Positions 54,809 through 62,256 of a DNA stretch of 64,000 nt are shown here, piece after piece (position 1 is the stretch's first letter; each line of letters starts with the position of its first letter). Source of the DNA: Afipia sp. (lineage in GTDB: Bacteria; Pseudomonadota; Alphaproteobacteria; Rhizobiales; Xanthobacteraceae); contig JANQAK010000003.1 of NCBI GenBank assembly GCA_024707075.1, positions 1,116,001 to 1,180,000 on the forward strand. Direction: 5' to 3'. Below the pieces are notes generated by a model that saw nothing but the letters and a program-made list of their open reading frames with translations, was not told the DNA's origin and ran no database searches. The translations under genes and the position numbers were made by a program.

Positions 54809-55516
54809 TTACACGGCGATGGCTTCCAGCAAGCGCGCCTTGTCCGCCTCATCCCTGGCGTTACCCGCAACGACCACAGCGCCGCGTTCGATAGCGTAAA
54901 AACGGTCGGCCACGGCAAGCGCGGCATGCACGTTCTGCTCGACCAGCAATATGGTCGCGCCGCCTGCCTTCATTTCTTCGATGATGGCGAAAATATCCGC
55001 CACGATCATCGGCGCCAGCCCCTCGCTCGGCTCGTCGATCAATGCGAGTCTCGGGCGGCCCACCATGACCCGCGCCATGGCCAGCATCTGCTGTTCGCCG
55101 CCGGACAACGTCGTACCGGCCTGCCGCCGCCGTTCGGCCAACCGCGGCATCCGCTGATAGATGCGATCGATCTCCGCGTTTTCCTCGGCACGCGACCGGC
55201 CGGCGCGCTGCATCAAACCGAGCTTGAGATTTTCCTCAACACTAAGACCGGGAAATATCCGCCTGTCTTCCGGCACGAAACCCACGCCATGTCGGCAAAC
55301 GCCATCAGGCGCGAGACCATCGAGACGCGCGCCGTCGAGCGTGATCGTGCCGCCGCTCGGCGCTACCCATCCCGCGATTGTCTTCATCAAGGTCGTCTTC
55401 CCGACGCCGTTGCGCCCGAAGATGCCGACGACCTCGCCCGGCTGCGCGTCGATGCTCACGCCCTGAATGACGTGAGAAAGACCGTAATGAACCTGGAGAT
55501 TGTCGATGCTGAACAT
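54809..55516 (-). CDS. livF: HAAT-type ABC transporter ATPase LivF (third system)
   Basis: ATPase of 235 aa. Walker A is GRNGVGKTTLMKTIAG, the LivF-type GFVPEDRRIFPGLSVEENLK follows, then the signature LSGGEQQMLAMARVMVG and Walker B LALIDEPSEGLAPMIVADIF. ATG 55516 overlaps the livG stop (TGATG); GTG 55519 is possible. The 215-nt gap after it, to the AraC gene, contains no gene I can support. Confidence 0.9.
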   Translation of the reverse strand: MFSIDNLQVHYGLSHVIQGVSIDAQPGEVVGIFGRNGVGKTTLMKTIAGWVAPSGGTITLDGARLDGLAPDGVCRHGVGFVPEDRRIFPGLSVEENLKLGLMQRAGRSRAEENAEIDRIYQRMPRLAERRRQAGTTLSGGEQQMLAMARVMVGRPRLALIDEPSEGLAPMIVADIFAIIEEMKAGGATILLVEQNVHAALAVADRFYAIERGAVVVAGNARDEADKARLLEAIAV

Positions 55517-56256
55517 CACGCGTGCCCGAAATATGCGGCCTTGACGGCCGGATCAGCCCGGACAACGGCTGGCGCGCCTTCGGCCAATTTCTTGCCCTGG
55601 TGCATCACCACGATGTGATTGGAAATATCCATCACGACACCGATGTCGTGCTCAATGAGCAAAATGGTCACGTCGCGCGCCAGATCGCGGATCAGGTTGG
55701 CGGTGTCCGCGGTGTCGGCATGACTCATTCCCTGCGTCGGCTCGTCGAGCAGCAGGATCGAAGGTTCTGCGGCGAGCGCGACGGCGATTTCGAGACGCCG
55801 CTGTTCACCATGCGACAACGCCCCGGCCAACTCGCCGACTTTGGAAGTAAGCGAGAAACGCTCGATCAGCGCTTCCACGCGCGTCAGCGCCACACCACTG
55901 CGGCGGACCGGCAGCAACAGGCGGCCCGCGGTCTCGAGACGCTGCGCGGCGAGCCTCAGATTCTCGAACACCGTGAGTTCGAAAAACAGGTTGGTGATCT
56001 GAAATGAGCGGCCAAGCCCGACACGCTGCATCAGATAGGGCGCACATCCGGTCCGATCGACGCCGCCCAGCATGACGCGACCGGCGTGCGGCCGGATCAG
56101 GCCGCTGATCAGATTGAACAGGGTCGATTTCCCGGCGCCGTTCGGGCCGATCACCGTCGTGATTGCATTCGGCTCGGCAGAGAAAGATACGCCGTCAACA
56201 GCACGGATGCCGCCGAAGGCGACGCCGAGGCCGTGCACTTCGAGAACAGCCGTCAT
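55516..56256 (-). CDS. livG: HAAT-type ABC transporter ATPase LivG (third system)
   Basis: ATPase of 246 aa. Walker A is GPNGAGKSTLFNLISG, then LGRSFQITNLFFELTVFENL, the signature region GALSHGEQRRLEIAVALAAE and Walker B ILLLDEPTQGMSHADTADTA. It overlaps livM by 4 nt and livF by one base. It is an ordinary member of its family. Confidence 0.9.
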   Translation of the reverse strand: MTAVLEVHGLGVAFGGIRAVDGVSFSAEPNAITTVIGPNGAGKSTLFNLISGLIRPHAGRVMLGGVDRTGCAPYLMQRVGLGRSFQITNLFFELTVFENLRLAAQRLETAGRLLLPVRRSGVALTRVEALIERFSLTSKVGELAGALSHGEQRRLEIAVALAAEPSILLLDEPTQGMSHADTADTANLIRDLARDVTILLIEHDIGVVMDISNHIVVMHQGKKLAEGAPAVVRADPAVKAAYFGHA

Positions 56257-57272
56257 CGCTCCCCTCCGCCCAGCATGCGCTCGATCCGCGGCCTGACGAG
56301 ACCCATCAGGCCCTTCGGCAGGAAGATCACGGTGGCCATGAACAAGAGACCGATGACGATGAGATGGTGCTCGGTCATCGAACCGATGACGGACTTCAGC
56401 ACCGTGAGAATGACGCCGCCATAGAGCGCACCGGCCAGCGTTCCGACACCGCCCGTCACCACGGTGATGACGGCATTGCCGGACGTCGTGAAAAACATAA
56501 GTTCGGGCGAAACAAACCCACGCAGCATTGGATAGAGCGCGCCCGACAGCGATGCGACCACGGCCGCGAGCACATAGGCCGCTACCCGCGCGTTGCGTGT
56601 CGAATAGCCGAGGAACGGCACACGGCGCTCGTTGGCCCGCAACGCCACCAGAATGCGGCCGAACGGCGTATCGAGAACGTAGGCGCTGATCAGGTAAAGG
56701 ACGACGATAAAACCCAGCGTGAAGATGAAGAAGCTCGCCGGCCCATTCGACATAATGGTTCCGACGCCAAGATTGATCGGCACGATCGGCACCCCAATCA
56801 ATCCGTCCGACGCACCGAGCGCGCGGGTGTTGTAAACGGCGCGGGCCGCAACCTGCGCGAGACCGAACGTGACAAGCGCGAAATAAACGCCGCGCACGCG
56901 GTTGGCGATGAGACCTGCAATCGTGCCGACGGTCAATGACGCAACGAGTACGGCTCCCATCGCGATCCAGAAGGACGGTATTTCCTTCAGAACCACGGCC
57001 GAGATATATGCGCCCATTCCGAAATAAAGCGCCTGGCCGAGCGACAGCAGGCCCGTGTAACCGAGCAGAATATCGACGGAGAGCGCGAGACCGGCAAAAA
57101 TCAATGCTTCGGTGGCGAGTCGGAGAAAGAACGTGTCCCCCATCGCCGCGCCGATCACGGCGAAGATCAACGCCGCAATCACGAAGATGGCCACGAGAAC
57201 ATGACTTGCCCGCATCGACAGGCCGAGCCGATCGGCCGGTTCCTGATGTGGCGGCGACGCCGAATTACCCAT
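56253..57272 (-). CDS. livM: HAAT-type ABC transporter permease LivM (third system)
   Basis: Inner-membrane permease, 339 aa from ATG 57272 (MGNSASPPHQEPADRLGLSM). LivM motifs are DILLGYTGLLSLGQALYFGM near residues 65-85, GRILVALRANERRVPFLGYS, and GGVGTLAGALYGGVILTVLK. ATG 57215 (MRASHVLVAIFV) is an alternative start. The start overlaps livH by 8 nt. Confidence 0.88.
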   Translation of the reverse strand: MGNSASPPHQEPADRLGLSMRASHVLVAIFVIAALIFAVIGAAMGDTFFLRLATEALIFAGLALSVDILLGYTGLLSLGQALYFGMGAYISAVVLKEIPSFWIAMGAVLVASLTVGTIAGLIANRVRGVYFALVTFGLAQVAARAVYNTRALGASDGLIGVPIVPINLGVGTIMSNGPASFFIFTLGFIVVLYLISAYVLDTPFGRILVALRANERRVPFLGYSTRNARVAAYVLAAVVASLSGALYPMLRGFVSPELMFFTTSGNAVITVVTGGVGTLAGALYGGVILTVLKSVIGSMTEHHLIVIGLLFMATVIFLPKGLMGLVRPRIERMLGGGER

Positions 57273-58158
57273 GGCCGAGCCGCCCGAACAAACCCTGTGG
57301 CCGGACCACCAGCACCAGCACCATGATGCTGAAGACAATCGGATCGCTCCAGACCGGTGAGACGATCAGACTCGAGATCGCCTGCACCTGTGTAATCAGG
57401 AGACCGGCAACCACCGCCCCTGCAATCGAGCCCATACCGCCGACAATCACCACAGTGAAGGCGAGGAAAATGAAATCGCGCCCCATAGTCGGAAACACCG
57501 AATAGATCGGTGCGAGCAGCACCCCGGCGAGACCGGCAAGCGCCACACCGAACGCAAAGGTGAACGCAAAAACCCGCGACACCGGCACACCAAGGGATGC
57601 CGCCATATTGCGATCGAACGCCGCGGCACGCACAAGGGCGCCAAGCCGCGTCTTGTTAACGACAATGGCAACTGCCGTAACGATGGCGAAGCCCACGACG
57701 ATCAGGAACAGCCGATACGTCGGCAGCAGAACGCCCATGACGTCGATCGCGCCGGATACCGGCGTCGGAGGCCGCTGGGTATTCGAGCCGAAGACGATCT
57801 TCAGCCCCTCCTCGATGACAAGACCAAGACCGAACGTCAGCAGCAGCGTCGTGACATGCCGGTCGGGCAAATTGAACACGCGCTGGATCAGCCCGCGCTC
57901 CACCGCATATCCGATCGGAAGCATCAGCAGCGGCACGATTACAAGCAGCAGCCAGAAGCTGATGCCGGACGCGCCAAGCGCCAGCGCGAGGTAAGCGCCG
58001 ACCGCATAGAACTCGCCGTGAGCCATATTGATGACGTCGAGCAGGCCGAAAATGATCGTGAGGCCAAGCGCAACCAGAACCACGGCAACCCCGAGCGCCA
58101 GGCCCGTGATCATTTGCGGCGCCAGCACGAACTGAACGTACTCAAGAAATCCGGTCAT
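57265..58158 (-). CDS. livH: HAAT-type ABC transporter permease LivH (third system)
   Basis: Inner-membrane permease, 297 aa from ATG 58158 (MTGFLEYVQFVLAPQMITGL). LivH motifs are TIIFGLLDVINMAHGEFYAV near residues 38-57, LVRAAAFDRNMAASLGVPVS, and GGMGSIAGAVVAGLLITQVQ. It follows the binding-protein gene by about 135 nt. Nothing unusual is seen. Confidence 0.9.
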   Translation of the reverse strand: MTGFLEYVQFVLAPQMITGLALGVAVVLVALGLTIIFGLLDVINMAHGEFYAVGAYLALALGASGISFWLLLVIVPLLMLPIGYAVERGLIQRVFNLPDRHVTTLLLTFGLGLVIEEGLKIVFGSNTQRPPTPVSGAIDVMGVLLPTYRLFLIVVGFAIVTAVAIVVNKTRLGALVRAAAFDRNMAASLGVPVSRVFAFTFAFGVALAGLAGVLLAPIYSVFPTMGRDFIFLAFTVVIVGGMGSIAGAVVAGLLITQVQAISSLIVSPVWSDPIVFSIMVLVLVVRPQGLFGRLGHG

Positions 58159-58293
58159 CCGGAACCACCGCCACAATCCATTGTTATCATCGCCGTTCCG
58201 GCATTTGCGGAAACCTGCCGGCAAGAGTGCGACCCAACACGGATTGCGCTCTTGCCAAATCTTCGCAGATGCACGAATGAAAGCCGCTCAGTT

Positions 58294-59463
58294 TCAGAAC
58301 CGCTTGCACTCGTCTGGACCGATGGCCTCTTCGCCGCCGACATTGCCGACGATCTTGAACTGACCGCCATTGACCCGAACCACGTACATCGGCTGGATCG
58401 CCTGATGATCTCCGGCGCGCATGGTCTTTTCACCCTGCGGCGTCATCCACTTGAGATCCTTCATCGCGTCGCGCACCTTGTCGGTATCGGTCGATTTCGC
58501 CTTCTCCACAGCGGCCTTGTAGAAATAAATCAGGCCATAGCTGTCGGCCCCGTAGAGGTCGGGATCGGCCTTGTTCGCAGTCTTGAATGCCTCGACGAAC
58601 TTCTTGTTCTCAGGACTATCGATCTGCGTCGAATAACCCACGCCCGTTCCGAAGCCATCGGCTGCTGCGCCAATGGCCGCGATGTTCTGCGACGTCACCG
58701 TGCCCGAAGCGCCGACAACGAGAAGATTCCCGAGAAGACCGAAGTCCTGCATCTGCGTGAGCAGGCGGACGGTGTCGTTGCCTGCGACCGAAGTATAAAG
58801 TACCTCGGGCTTGGCCTGACGAAGCTGTCCGAAGTATTGCGTGTAATCTTTACTGTCGAGCGGCGCGAAGACTTCGCCGGTCGAGACCGCGCCGAGCCCC
58901 TCAATCGTTCTTTTGAACGTTGCGACTGTGGAGCGGCCCATTTCGTAATCCGGGCCGAGGAAGAAAACCTTGGCCTTCGGCTTCTGCTTGGACACCCACG
59001 CGGCCAACGCGGTCGACTGCTGTCCTGCCTTGGCATTCACACGGAACACGTTCGGCGAACACTTGTCGCCCGTGATCGAGTCCGCGAAAGAAACCGTCGT
59101 TGCGATCAGCTTGCCGGCGCGCTCCGCCGTCTGTCCCACCGCGAGGGTCGAACCCGAATTGACGGTGCCGGTGAGAAAATCGACCTTCTGCACCTCGAAC
59201 AATTTTTCCGCCTTTTGCACGGCGACGGAGGGATTTGCTTCTTCGTCCTCGAAGATCAGCTGCACCTGGCGGCCCATGACGCCGCCGGCGGCGTTCACTT
59301 CCTTGGTTGCAAGTTCAAGTCCCCAGCGAACCTGCTGACCGATCGGCGTATAGGTTCCCGACAGCGGCGTAACCACGCCGATCTTGATCGGATCCGCGGC
59401 TGTCGCCGGACTCGTCAGGGCGGTGGCCGCAAGAAGACCCGCCAGCATTGTTGTTCTCATCAT
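58294..59463 (-). CDS. HAAT-type substrate-binding protein (third system)
   Basis: Type I periplasmic binding protein, 389 aa. ATG 59463 (MMRTTMLAGLLAATALTSPA) is preferred because GAGGGAG lies 9 nt before it, whereas that same site directly abuts the in-frame ATG 59472. The signal peptide ends ATAADP. The mature part begins IKIGVVTPLSGTYTPIGQQV, then NAAGGVMGRQVQLIFEDEEA and AKVFFLGPDYEMGRSTVATF. Likely ligands are acids or amides used by the AraC-linked hydroxylase operon rather than leucine-type amino acids, judged from context only. Confidence 0.88.
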   Translation of the reverse strand: MMRTTMLAGLLAATALTSPATAADPIKIGVVTPLSGTYTPIGQQVRWGLELATKEVNAAGGVMGRQVQLIFEDEEANPSVAVQKAEKLFEVQKVDFLTGTVNSGSTLAVGQTAERAGKLIATTVSFADSITGDKCSPNVFRVNAKAGQQSTALAAWVSKQKPKAKVFFLGPDYEMGRSTVATFKRTIEGLGAVSTGEVFAPLDSKDYTQYFGQLRQAKPEVLYTSVAGNDTVRLLTQMQDFGLLGNLLVVGASGTVTSQNIAAIGAAADGFGTGVGYSTQIDSPENKKFVEAFKTANKADPDLYGADSYGLIYFYKAAVEKAKSTDTDKVRDAMKDLKWMTPQGEKTMRAGDHQAIQPMYVVRVNGGQFKIVGNVGGEEAIGPDECKRF

Positions 59464-59597
59464 CTTACTCATCTCCCTCAGAGTGACTGGATGTCCGCTT
59501 GTGCGGAGTTATCGTTGTGGTTGCGTGCAGGACGCTCGCGAAGAGCAGCAGCGCCAATGGAAACATATCGGCTACGGAGGCTCGGCCCGGATGCCTT

Positions 59598-59699
59598 TCA
59601 GGTCTTTGCGTTCAGCGAGAAACCCATCGCCTTGCACTTGATCGATACGCCGTACAATTTGGGCATGCGTGCAAAACGATGACCGGCAAAGGCCGCCAT
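59598..59699 (-). CDS. Candidate small ORF (33 aa) with strong Shine-Dalgarno
   Basis: ATG 59699 is preceded by AAGGAGG at 7 nt and encodes MAAFAGHRFARMPKLYGVSI and then KCKAMGFSLNAKT before TGA. It is basic, with one Cys and no signal peptide. It lies between the shared 20-bp site (59791) and the binding-protein gene, so the importer transcript would include it. I do not recognise a family. It may be a leader peptide or a genuine small protein, or chance. Confidence 0.35.
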   Translation of the reverse strand: MAAFAGHRFARMPKLYGVSIKCKAMGFSLNAKT

Positions 59700-59790
59700 C
59701 CCGTTCCCTCCTTATCACCGCGTGCTTGTCGACGCGTGGAGGGCATTTGCCGAAATGTTATTGTGAGCGGCGATACCGCCCGCTCTTACA

Positions 59791-59810
59791 ACTTACCAAT
59801 CAGTCTCATT
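59791..59810. promoter_or_regulatory. 20-bp site shared with 53708-53727, upstream of third HAAT operon
   Basis: On the minus strand this reads AATGAGACTGATTGGTAAGT, identical to the 53708-53727 site except for one base. It is about 330 bp upstream of the binding-protein start and 92 bp upstream of the 33-aa small ORF. The similar distance (93 bp) of the other copy to its gene supports transcription starting just downstream. Confidence 0.55.
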
Positions 59811-59990
59811 AAGTTCGCTGCATCGCAGAAGGAGCGCTGAGTCTGTATTTCGCGTGAACGCCGACGACGTCGCGCCTTATCGCAACTTGCCCATCTCAGC
59901 CGCGATCGGGAAACCAGCCTTATTTTGAGGACCAGTTGCATACATGCGCGACATGAACCGATGGCGGATGTTCCGCGCCCTACGAAAACG

Positions 59991-60095
59991 TCACAGGCTC
60001 ACCGACGCGTCGCAGATCATCGTCTTCGGAATCACCGGCGCATCAAGATCGACTTTTTTCACACGCCAATCCTTCCGCGATGCGTGCCCGCTCAT
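59991..60095 (-). CDS. Candidate small ORF (34 aa)
   Basis: ATG 60095 has GAGGGG 6 nt upstream and encodes MSGHASRKDWRVKKVDLDAP followed by VIPKTMICDASVSL and TGA. No family is recognised. It lies in the otherwise gene-free interval 59700-60456, upstream of the third importer's promoter site and divergent from the TolC gene. Support is limited to the ribosome-binding site and a plausible amino-acid mix. Confidence 0.25.
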   Translation of the reverse strand: MSGHASRKDWRVKKVDLDAPVIPKTMICDASVSL

Positions 60096-60119
60096 GCCTG
60101 ACCCCTCTACCGGTTGATC

Positions 60120-60456
60120 GATATTAAGAAGCTGTTAAGTGTGCCCAGCACGCAACAGTATAGTTTTTAATAACCACAATTTCTCACGTAAAAACTAGAA
60201 GTAAGAAGGGATACGTAAAGTAGAATATAATTCATATAATGATTTTCTACGCAATATAGCCTCGTAGCGGCTTTATAATAGTAATAGACATTCGAAAAAG
60301 ATACAAAATACGATATATATCGAGCAACTACAGAACAATATATGGAAATCATTCAACATATAGCCTGAGAATTGGTTTTTCGGGGAATTCTTATTTTGTG
60401 CATTTGTTGTGCGGCTTTCGGAACCTGATAAGGTTCCGCGGGTTGGGGAACATAAT
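60120..60456 (+). promoter_or_regulatory. Markedly AT-rich leader upstream of the type I secretion genes
   Basis: About 300 bp (60120-60420) are strongly AT-rich, unlike every neighbouring stretch, with many TATA-, TATG- and A/T-run sequences and no gene I can support. A 61-codon open frame on the minus strand here is low-complexity (Tyr/Ser-rich) and rejected. AT-rich promoter regions often mark horizontally acquired, silencer-controlled surface or secretion genes. Confidence 0.55.
60420..60451 (+). promoter_or_regulatory. Hairpin with alternative pairing next to the tolC ribosome-binding site
   Basis: A perfect 7-bp stem GGAACCT-GATA-AGGTTCC (60420-60437) sits just before the Shine-Dalgarno GGGGAA (60445-60450). 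Its right arm GTTCC (60433-60437) can instead pair with GGAAC (60447-60451), which would cover the ribosome-binding site. Two exclusive structures are therefore possible. Confidence 0.4.
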
Positions 60457-62142
60457 ATGAGACGTATTTTTTTAGTTCTATTTCCTGCGTACTTAGCTGG
60501 AGTTGCTCCCGGGTTGGCTGAGCAATTTTCAATTAACGACGCGATTCTTCAGGCTATCCAGACAAATCCTGGTGTTGGCGAAGCGGCGGCAAACCGGCGC
60601 GCGACCGAAACCGAGTTGCGGCAGACCCAAAGCACGCTGCTGCCGCAAGTCAGGCTTGAAGCGAAATACGGCCCCGAAAAATTCAATCAGGGCATTGTAC
60701 CTGCGCCCACTGGAAACGATGCATGGCGCAATGGTCGCGATGCATCGATCGTTGTGCGCCAGCTCCTTTTTGACGGATTTGCATCCATCAACGACATCTG
60801 GCGGCAATCCGCGCGCGTCAATGCAGCCGCGTTTCGCGTTCGTGAGCGGACCGAGCTGATCGCCCTCGACGCAGCCGAAGCCTATATTGATGTCGTCCGG
60901 TATCTTCGTTTGGTGGCTCTGGCTCAACAAAACGTCCAAAATCACGAAGGCATCTTCTCCAACGTGAATTCCCGCTACACCGGCGGGCGCGCCGGCGAAG
61001 GCGATCTGCAACAGGCTCTGGAACGTGTTGAAAGCGCCAAGGCTGCACTCGCGGAATTCCAGCGCAGTCTTGAGGATGCCCGCGCCAAATACCGAAAGGT
61101 TGTCGGGTTAGAGGCTTATAATCTTCGTTTCCCTGCTGCCTTGGGCGGCATGCCCACCGACAAGGACGCATCGCTTGCAGTGGCCTTGCGCCACAATCCG
61201 ACCCTTCAGGCCGCACAGGCCGATACCGATGCCGCGCGTCACGCATTCCGTGTAACGGACGGCGCGTTCGTTCCGTCGGTCTCGCTCGAAGGACGCGCGT
61301 CCACCGGCGTGGATGCGAACACCTATATCGGCAGGCGCGACGACGTCTCAGGCAAGGTCGTCATGTCGTGGGACATCTTCCGCGGCGGCCAGGATACGTG
61401 GCGCCGTGCGGAAATGGCCGAGCGATATAACGAACAGACCATGCGTCACGCCCGACTTCAGCGGGACGCGCTGGAATCCATCGACAAGGCATGGGCCGCG
61501 CGAACCATTACCGCAACCCGCGTTGCTGCGCTGGTCCGGCAGCTCGCCGCCGACAAAAAAGCAATCGCCGCCTATCGCAAGGAATACGAACTTGGACAGC
61601 GATCGTTGATCGATCTGTTGAATGCCGAGAACCAGTATTTTAACGCGGCAGTCTCTCTGACATCGTCTCGCGGCGTCATCGTCTTCGCGGACTATCAGCT
61701 TCTGGCTGCGATGGGCTCGCTCCTCGAATATCTCAAGACTGCGCCGCCGGTGGACGCTGCTCCTCTCGATGTCATCCCGCTCGGGCTTTTCCCGACCAAA
61801 CTGCCTCCCATTATCGTCTCCTTGCCACCGACCGGATCCGCACCGCTGAACGTCGCGGCCGACCCGGCGCCGGTGGAAGTCGGCACCGCCGCCTCGCAGC
61901 CCATCATTATCTATGGGGAACGGTGGCAGCGCTGGTCGGGCATTCCGGGAATCAACGGTGCCAAGGCGTGGCTGGCTCAGAATGGCCAGGCTACAGACCC
62001 CGAGGTTCCCGGGGCTCTGACGGCAGCCGAAACAGACACCCGAGCGATGTCATTTGCCTCGAGCGAGGCCTTTGCGCCCCGCCAGACGGGAACCCCAAAA
62101 TGGTTGGGAATGGCCATCCAGGGAATTAAGACTAACCCCTGA
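60457..62142 (+). CDS. TolC-family outer-membrane efflux/secretion protein
   Basis: Outer-membrane channel of a type I secretion system, 561 aa from ATG 60457 (MRRIFLVLFPAYLAGVAPGL; signal peptide ending LAEQF). The TolC helical barrel repeats are visible in SINDAILQAIQTNPGVGEAA and, in the second half, LAVALRHNPTLQAAQADTDA, with ARTITATRVAALVRQLAADK and SLIDLLNAENQYFNAAVSLT. A C-terminal extension of about 120 residues (Pro-rich, with PPIIVSLPPTGSAPLN and GERWQRWSGIPGINGAKAWL) goes beyond the usual TolC fold. An ABC transporter gene follows after 114 nt, the classical T1SS arrangement. Confidence 0.88.
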   Translation: MRRIFLVLFPAYLAGVAPGLAEQFSINDAILQAIQTNPGVGEAAANRRATETELRQTQSTLLPQVRLEAKYGPEKFNQGIVPAPTGNDAWRNGRDASIVVRQLLFDGFASINDIWRQSARVNAAAFRVRERTELIALDAAEAYIDVVRYLRLVALAQQNVQNHEGIFSNVNSRYTGGRAGEGDLQQALERVESAKAALAEFQRSLEDARAKYRKVVGLEAYNLRFPAALGGMPTDKDASLAVALRHNPTLQAAQADTDAARHAFRVTDGAFVPSVSLEGRASTGVDANTYIGRRDDVSGKVVMSWDIFRGGQDTWRRAEMAERYNEQTMRHARLQRDALESIDKAWAARTITATRVAALVRQLAADKKAIAAYRKEYELGQRSLIDLLNAENQYFNAAVSLTSSRGVIVFADYQLLAAMGSLLEYLKTAPPVDAAPLDVIPLGLFPTKLPPIIVSLPPTGSAPLNVAADPAPVEVGTAASQPIIIYGERWQRWSGIPGINGAKAWLAQNGQATDPEVPGALTAAETDTRAMSFASSEAFAPRQTGTPKWLGMAIQGIKTNP

Positions 62143-62256
62143 AAACAGCGCAAATTAACCCGCACGGGCCGATTTGACGCTAGAAGTAATTGAACGATAT
62201 CAGGGGTTACTGCGGAGCGGCTGCATGTCAGCCGCCCGCTCAAAAGGACGACGACG

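Noticed and set aside
57856-59682. Plus-strand open frame of about 600 codons opposite the third importer genes
   Set aside because: It spans parts of livH and the binding-protein gene in antisense, with arginine-rich sequence and no recognisable family.
60167-60352. 61-codon Tyr/Ser-rich minus-strand frame in the AT-rich leader
   Set aside because: Composition follows the AT-rich DNA, and there is no ribosome-binding site.
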